Below are positions 60,899 through 64,000 of a stretch of DNA of 64,000 nt, piece by piece. The stretch is from Halorientalis pallida. Lineage in GTDB: Archaea > Halobacteriota > Halobacteria > Halobacteriales > Haloarculaceae. Numbering within the stretch: position 1 is the first letter of the stretch; every line of letters begins with the position of its first letter. Under the pieces are notes generated by a model, which did no database searches, was not told where the DNA came from, and worked only from the letters and a program-made list of their open reading frames with translations. The stretch spans positions 191,001 to 255,000 of the forward strand of contig NZ_RDFA01000002.1 in the NCBI RefSeq assembly GCF_004118325.1, given 5' to 3'. The translations under genes were made by a program, and so were the position numbers.

Positions 60899-61572
60899 AG
60901 GTAGAACATCGCGGCCATGATACACACGCCGGAGATCAGGAACGCGAAGGGGCCGTAGTCGATGGTCGTGTTCCCGATCACGTAGATGCCGGTCCCGACC
61001 GTCGGCAGGACCGTGGCGACCAGGAACGCGGTGGTCGCGTTGACCCACGATTCGTCGCTACGTTCCAGCGCCGCCTGCACGAACATCCCGATAGCGACCA
61101 CCGCGATGGCCAGCGAGTAGTACGCGTAGATCGGGAACCACGGCCCGAACTGGTAGGTCAGCGGCAACACCGCATCCGGACCGGTGTTCGCGATGTGTCC
61201 CTGGATCCAGATGTCGTGGCTCGTGACGATCAACACGGTCGTCACGACGGGCATCGCGGCCAGCAGTGCGATGTTCCGGGCCCGGATCAGGTCGTCCCGG
61301 CCGGTGAATCGCAGGGCCATGACGAAAATCGCCGTCGGCACGATGGCGCTCCCGATGAAGTGGATCTTGTACCAGAAGATCGCCATCTGTGACGGCGCCG
61401 AACTCATCTCCATAGCGTACCCGCCCGCCCAGAGGACGGCGCCGATGAACACGGCGAACAGCGCGTACGCGCCTTTCTGTTCGTGATAATACGCGGTCAG
61501 TGCTGCGAGCCCGCTCCCCACGATGGCGACGACCCACAGCGGTATCGTGTATGGTGTTAGTGCAATTGCCAC
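60895..61572 (-). CDS. stand-alone 7TM sensor module (kinase part missing)
   Basis: The 225-residue product consists solely of a seven-helix histidine-kinase N-terminal domain: TPYTIPLWVVAIVGSGLAAL, IFWYKIHFIGSAIVPTAIFV, the extracellular SHDIWIQGHI, and TTIDYGPFAFLISGV. It ends MAAMFYL and stop, exactly where sensor kinases continue into PAS or HisKA domains. Either it is a natural sensor without its own kinase or a remnant of a longer gene. The start codon is GTG, with a TATA-like ATATTTATATGC about 35-45 bp upstream. It would need a partner kinase to signal. Confidence 0.8.
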   Translation of the reverse strand: MAIALTPYTIPLWVVAIVGSGLAALTAYYHEQKGAYALFAVFIGAVLWAGGYAMEMSSAPSQMAIFWYKIHFIGSAIVPTAIFVMALRFTGRDDLIRARNIALLAAMPVVTTVLIVTSHDIWIQGHIANTGPDAVLPLTYQFGPWFPIYAYYSLAIAVVAIGMFVQAALERSDESWVNATTAFLVATVLPTVGTGIYVIGNTTIDYGPFAFLISGVCIMAAMFYL

Positions 61573-61763
61573 ACCGAATCCCCCAATCCCAATAATCAGT
61601 ATTCATGCATATAAATATTGCAATTGCCATGCGAACCTCTCACACGTTTCTTGACATCTCAAGGTACGGACGGCCACGGGCGCCGGCCGGCCGCTGGCGG
61701 CCAGTTTCACTTTCACCACGGTGTTAACGAGGGTTTATGTGTGAGGGGGCAGAAGGTCGGCGT

Positions 61764-62801
61764 ATGGCAACGAGCGAAGACCTCGAAGAGCTGCCGGGTG
61801 TGGGACCGGCGACGGCGGAGAAGCTGAAAGAGAACGGGTTCGACGGCTATCAGGGCATCGCGGTCGCCAGCCCGGGCGAACTGTCCAACACCGCGGACAT
61901 CGGGGAGTCGAGCGCCGCGGACATCATCCAGGCCGCCCGCGAGGCCGCCGACATCGGCGGCTTCGAGTCCGGCGCGCAGGTGCTGGAACGGCGCGAACAG
62001 ATCGGGAAGCTGACCTGGGGCGTCGAGGAGGTCGACGAGTTGCTCGGCGGCGGCGTCGAGACCCAGTCAATCACCGAAGTGTACGGCGAGTTCGGGGCCG
62101 GCAAGTCACAGGTCACCCACCAGCTCGCGGTCAACGTTCAACTGCCCAAGGAACACGGCGGGCTCGAAGGGAGCGCCATCTTCGTCGACTCCGAGGACAC
62201 CTTCCGCCCCGAGCGAATCGACCAGATGGTCCGCGGACACGACGACGACGTGCTCCAGGACACGATGGAGTTCTTCGGCATGGAGGACGCCAGCGTCGAC
62301 AACGAGGAGGACCTGGAGGCCCTCGTCGAGGCCTTCCTCGACAACATCCACGTCGCGAAGGCGTTCAACTCCAACCACCAGATCCTGCTCGCGGAGAAAG
62401 CAAAGGAGATCGCCAGCGAGAGCCAGGACGGCGAGTTCCCCGTCCGCCTGCTCTGTGTGGACTCCCTGACCGCGCACTTCCGCGCCGAGTACGTCGGCCG
62501 TGGCGAACTCGCCGAACGTCAGCAGAAGCTCAACAAACATCTCCACGACCTGATGCGCGTGGGCGACCTCAACAACACCGCCGTCGTCGTCACCAACCAG
62601 GTCGCCTCCAACCCCGATTCCTTCTTCGGCGACCCCACCCAGCCCATCGGCGGGAACATCCTGGGTCACACCTCCACGTTCCGCATCTACCTCCGGAAAT
62701 CCAAAGGTGACAAGCGGATCGTCAAGCTCGTCGACGCCCCCAACCTCCCCGACGGCGAGGGCGTCATGCGCGTCGAGGAAGGTGGCCTGATGGACGAATA
62801 A
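61764..62801 (+). CDS. radA: DNA repair and recombination protein RadA
   Basis: The 345-residue product is a full-length archaeal RecA/Rad51 recombinase. Residues 1-65 are the helix-hairpin-helix N-domain ([19 protein letters not shown]). The Walker A is [10 protein letters not shown] at about 107-116, Walker B RLLCVDS, and the L2-adjacent [14 protein letters not shown] and [14 protein letters not shown] are typical. It forms the strand-exchange filament in homologous recombination. No intein interrupts it, unlike some haloarchaeal radA genes. GGGTTTATGTG about 30 bp upstream is a TATA candidate. Confidence 0.98.
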   Translation: MATSEDLEELPGVGPATAEKLKENGFDGYQGIAVASPGELSNTADIGESSAADIIQAAREAADIGGFESGAQVLERREQIGKLTWGVEEVDELLGGGVETQSITEVYGEFGAGKSQVTHQLAVNVQLPKEHGGLEGSAIFVDSEDTFRPERIDQMVRGHDDDVLQDTMEFFGMEDASVDNEEDLEALVEAFLDNIHVAKAFNSNHQILLAEKAKEIASESQDGEFPVRLLCVDSLTAHFRAEYVGRGELAERQQKLNKHLHDLMRVGDLNNTAVVVTNQVASNPDSFFGDPTQPIGGNILGHTSTFRIYLRKSKGDKRIVKLVDAPNLPDGEGVMRVEEGGLMDE

Positions 62802-62824
62802 CCGCCCCCACCTTTTTCCCGCTC

Positions 62825-62897
62825 GGTGGCCTGCGGCCACCACTCGGGGCAAAAACGTGGGCGAAAAAGGCCGAGCGCTCACTGCGTTCGCGCTCGG
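62825..62897. repeat. dispersed T-run/hairpin element, copy 3 (inverted)
   Basis: A hairpin GGTGGCC/GGCCACC (62825-62841) is followed by GCAAAAACGTGGGCGAAAAA (62849-62868) and by an 8-bp stem CCGAGCGC/GCGCTCGG (62871-62897). On the minus strand the core reads TTTTTCGCCCACGTTTTTGC, close to that at 6252-6271. It lies 24 bp after radA and may also end its transcript. The gap from here to 63025 holds no gene I can support. Confidence 0.6.
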
Positions 62898-63027
62898 TAC
62901 GACACGGTGCGCGGACCGCACCTGCACCGCATCCGCACCGCGCCCGCACACCAATTTTTCGGCCGCTCATCGCAAAACGCAGTCCTGAGGTGCTACAGCC
63001 TACGGTCTCGACATCACACCACCAGAC

Positions 63028-63070
63028 GTAAAACTTATTTTACTACGTCAAAGACGTTTTACTGTAAAAC
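63028..63070 (+). promoter_or_regulatory. paired TTTTAC/GTAAAA palindromes before the terminal operon
   Basis: Two inverted repeats share the same half-site: GTAAAA...TTTTAC at 63028-63043 and the perfect GTTTTACTGTAAAAC at 63056-63070. A TATA-like CTTTACG follows at about 63074-63080, roughly 30 bp before the ATG at 63108. The arrangement looks like an operator, most simply for the XRE-type regulator encoded at the end of the operon. Confidence 0.6.
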
Positions 63071-63107
63071 GCTCTTTACGACAAGAGCGTTTGACGAGGT
63101 GGCTTCC

Positions 63108-63218
63108 ATGATGAGGACACAGCGACCCCGCGACGCGAGCGCACAGCTCGGCGCTGGCCGCCGATTCAGCGCCGTCTCAACCTGGTTCCGACGCCCAGTC
63201 CGGGGTGACGAGGCGTGA
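63108..63218 (+). CDS. 36-residue basic ORF leading the operon
   Basis: This short ORF encodes MMRTQRPRDASAQLGAGRRF and 16 more residues, ending GDEA. It starts about 30 bp after a TATA-like site behind the palindromes, and its stop overlaps the start of the next gene by four bases (GTGA), the coupling used throughout this chromosome. Its composition is basic, unlike most haloarchaeal proteins, so it could be a leader peptide rather than a functional protein. ATG 63111 is an alternative start. Confidence 0.4.
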   Translation: MMRTQRPRDASAQLGAGRRFSAVSTWFRRPVRGDEA

Positions 63219-63616
63219 CAGAACTACTGGGCCGAGCGGGTCGGATTCGGTCGGCTGTCGCGGGGCTGGCAGCCATCTCCGGACTCGGTCTCGCGGCGTT
63301 TACCGTCCTGAACCGCCCGTTCGTCGCCGTCGGCGTCTACGCCGTCGCGCTGGCGGGCGCGGTTGGACTGCAGGCGACCGCCGATATGCCGGTGTTCGAC
63401 GAACGGGACGCCGACATCTCCCGTGACGCCGCGCGCTGGACGCTCACCATCTTCGGGTGGGCCTCCGCGGGCGTCTTCCCCGCCCTGACCGTCGCGTGGG
63501 GCCTCGGGATGTTCGAGTGGCAACCCTGGAGCGTCGCCATCGCGCTGTTCGTGGCGGTGGTGTACCTGACCTACGGCGCGCTCACGTTCGCGCTGGGACG
63601 GCAGCGATCAGCATGA
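63215..63616 (+). CDS. four-helix membrane protein (DUF2178-like)
   Basis: The 133-residue product has four membrane helices (about 15-30, 34-50, 72-92 and 101-124) with a cytosolic DMPVFDERDADISRDAARWT loop. The FDERD...A motif and its pairing with a small XRE-type regulator are typical of DUF2178-like proteins in archaea and bacteria. No enzymatic role is known. It is coupled by four-base overlaps to the short ORF before it and the regulator after it, so the three are one operon. Confidence 0.75.
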   Translation: MTELLGRAGRIRSAVAGLAAISGLGLAAFTVLNRPFVAVGVYAVALAGAVGLQATADMPVFDERDADISRDAARWTLTIFGWASAGVFPALTVAWGLGMFEWQPWSVAIALFVAVVYLTYGALTFALGRQRSA

Positions 63617-63837
63617 ACAACTCCCTGCAGGAGTACCGGGACCGCTACGGACTGAGCCAGCGAGAGTTGGCCGAACACGTCGGTGTAACACGTCAGACAA
63701 TAAATGCCGTCGAGGGCAACCGATACGATCCCTCCGTGGAACTCGTGTTCAAGCTGGCCGCCTTCTTCGAGTGTCCCGTCGAGGACGTGTTCCACCCCGA
63801 GGTGGACGTAGAGACGACCGCGAGCGATCACGAGTGA
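63613..63837 (+). CDS. XRE/Cro-type helix-turn-helix regulator
   Basis: The 74-residue product is a single HTH domain: YRDRYGLSQRELAEHVGVTR, QTINAVEGNRYDPSVELVFK, FFECPVEDVFHPE. This is the YozG-like type that usually follows a DUF2178 membrane protein. It overlaps the preceding stop by four bases (ATGA). It likely binds the TTTTAC/GTAAAA palindromes at 63028-63070 and controls its own operon, possibly in response to its membrane partner. The stretch after its stop to the window end holds no further gene I can support. Confidence 0.9.
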   Translation: MNNSLQEYRDRYGLSQRELAEHVGVTRQTINAVEGNRYDPSVELVFKLAAFFECPVEDVFHPEVDVETTASDHE

Positions 63838-64000
63838 GAAAACGGAGGACGAGCCCCCGGAACACCTCCACGAGAGACGAGGGCTGGAGGGCAGCGGGGC
63901 GACAGCGGGCGGCGGGCAGGGTGGTGTGCGGGTGGTGGGCCACCCACTCGTCTCTTGATCCGGTGGGATAACAGTGGTACCGGAGAGTCAAAGGCTCGTT

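Noticed and set aside
61764-62801. An intein in radA
   Set aside because: The gene has normal length and uninterrupted Walker A to L2 regions, so no intein is present.
62826-63218. A 130-residue ORF between radA and the terminal operon
   Set aside because: Its first 94 codons run through the dispersed repeat and the palindromic promoter region and have no protein-like composition. Only the last 36 codons, after the TATA-like site, are kept as a candidate.

Overview
The window is a gene-dense, GC-rich stretch of a haloarchaeal (class Halobacteria) chromosome. The evidence is acidic proteomes throughout, TATA/BRE-like archaeal promoters close to start codons (many leaderless), archaeal-type proteins (RadA, NMD3, Taw2-like methyltransferase, archaeal IleRS, HTH_10/Bat regulators, HalOD1 and DUF7344 proteins, type IV pilin, a PGF-CTERM surface protein) and one tRNA-Ser. 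I see no rRNA, CRISPR array, transposase or integrase. Genus cannot be fixed from the sequence alone.

Layout. 1-1036: a partial secreted protein, then a gene-free stretch holding a second, truncated copy of the 3' end of the intact tRNA-Ser(GGA), each copy sitting in a hairpin-rich cassette; this looks like an old or tandem integration site. 1064-11451: small metabolic and regulatory genes (RidA, 3-hydroxybutyrate dehydrogenase-like SDR, patatin, threonine ammonia-lyase, an orphan Cas4-like protein, a large membrane Fe-S oxidoreductase, HalOD1/DUF7344/Bat regulators). 11564-16411: CPBP protease, hemB, then a four-gene membrane operon (DUF4129, DUF7269-like, DUF58, DUF7519-like) entered through a long inverted repeat. 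16853-19014: ammonium operon amtB-glnK-Lrp. 19137-22813: a two-gene surface operon made of a DUF6916/tail-collar protein and an FG-GAP/cadherin PGF-CTERM protein.

23239-30941: assimilatory nitrate reductase, hemL, OsmC, beta-propeller, SMR transporter, PRPP synthetase, Tat-exported hydrolase. 31434-42277: two large signalling proteins, ileS, an orphan pilin, uracil-DNA glycosylase and a double DUF7344 regulator. 42335-49641: ZIP transporter, a four-repeat LEA/WHy protein, a TetR regulator whose apparent operator recurs before a neighbouring membrane-protein gene, thiolase and small membrane proteins. 49689-63837: HIT protein, MinD-like ATPase, Tat lipoprotein, XPD/DinG-type helicase, taw2-nmd3 operon, HtpX, a 7TM histidine kinase, PspAB-like protein, a kinase-less 7TM sensor, radA, and a terminal operon of a small ORF, a membrane protein and an XRE-type regulator behind palindromic TTTTAC/GTAAAA sites.

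Themes that tie genes together are nitrogen assimilation (amtB, glnK, Lrp, nasA), tetrapyrrole synthesis (hemB, hemL), cell-surface proteins with Tat, PibD or archaeosortase export signals, and one- or two-component signalling. At least three copies of a dispersed element (two T-runs separated by a CCAcG-like spacer, beside strong hairpins) lie in intergenic regions at about 6.25, 46.64 and 62.86 kb.
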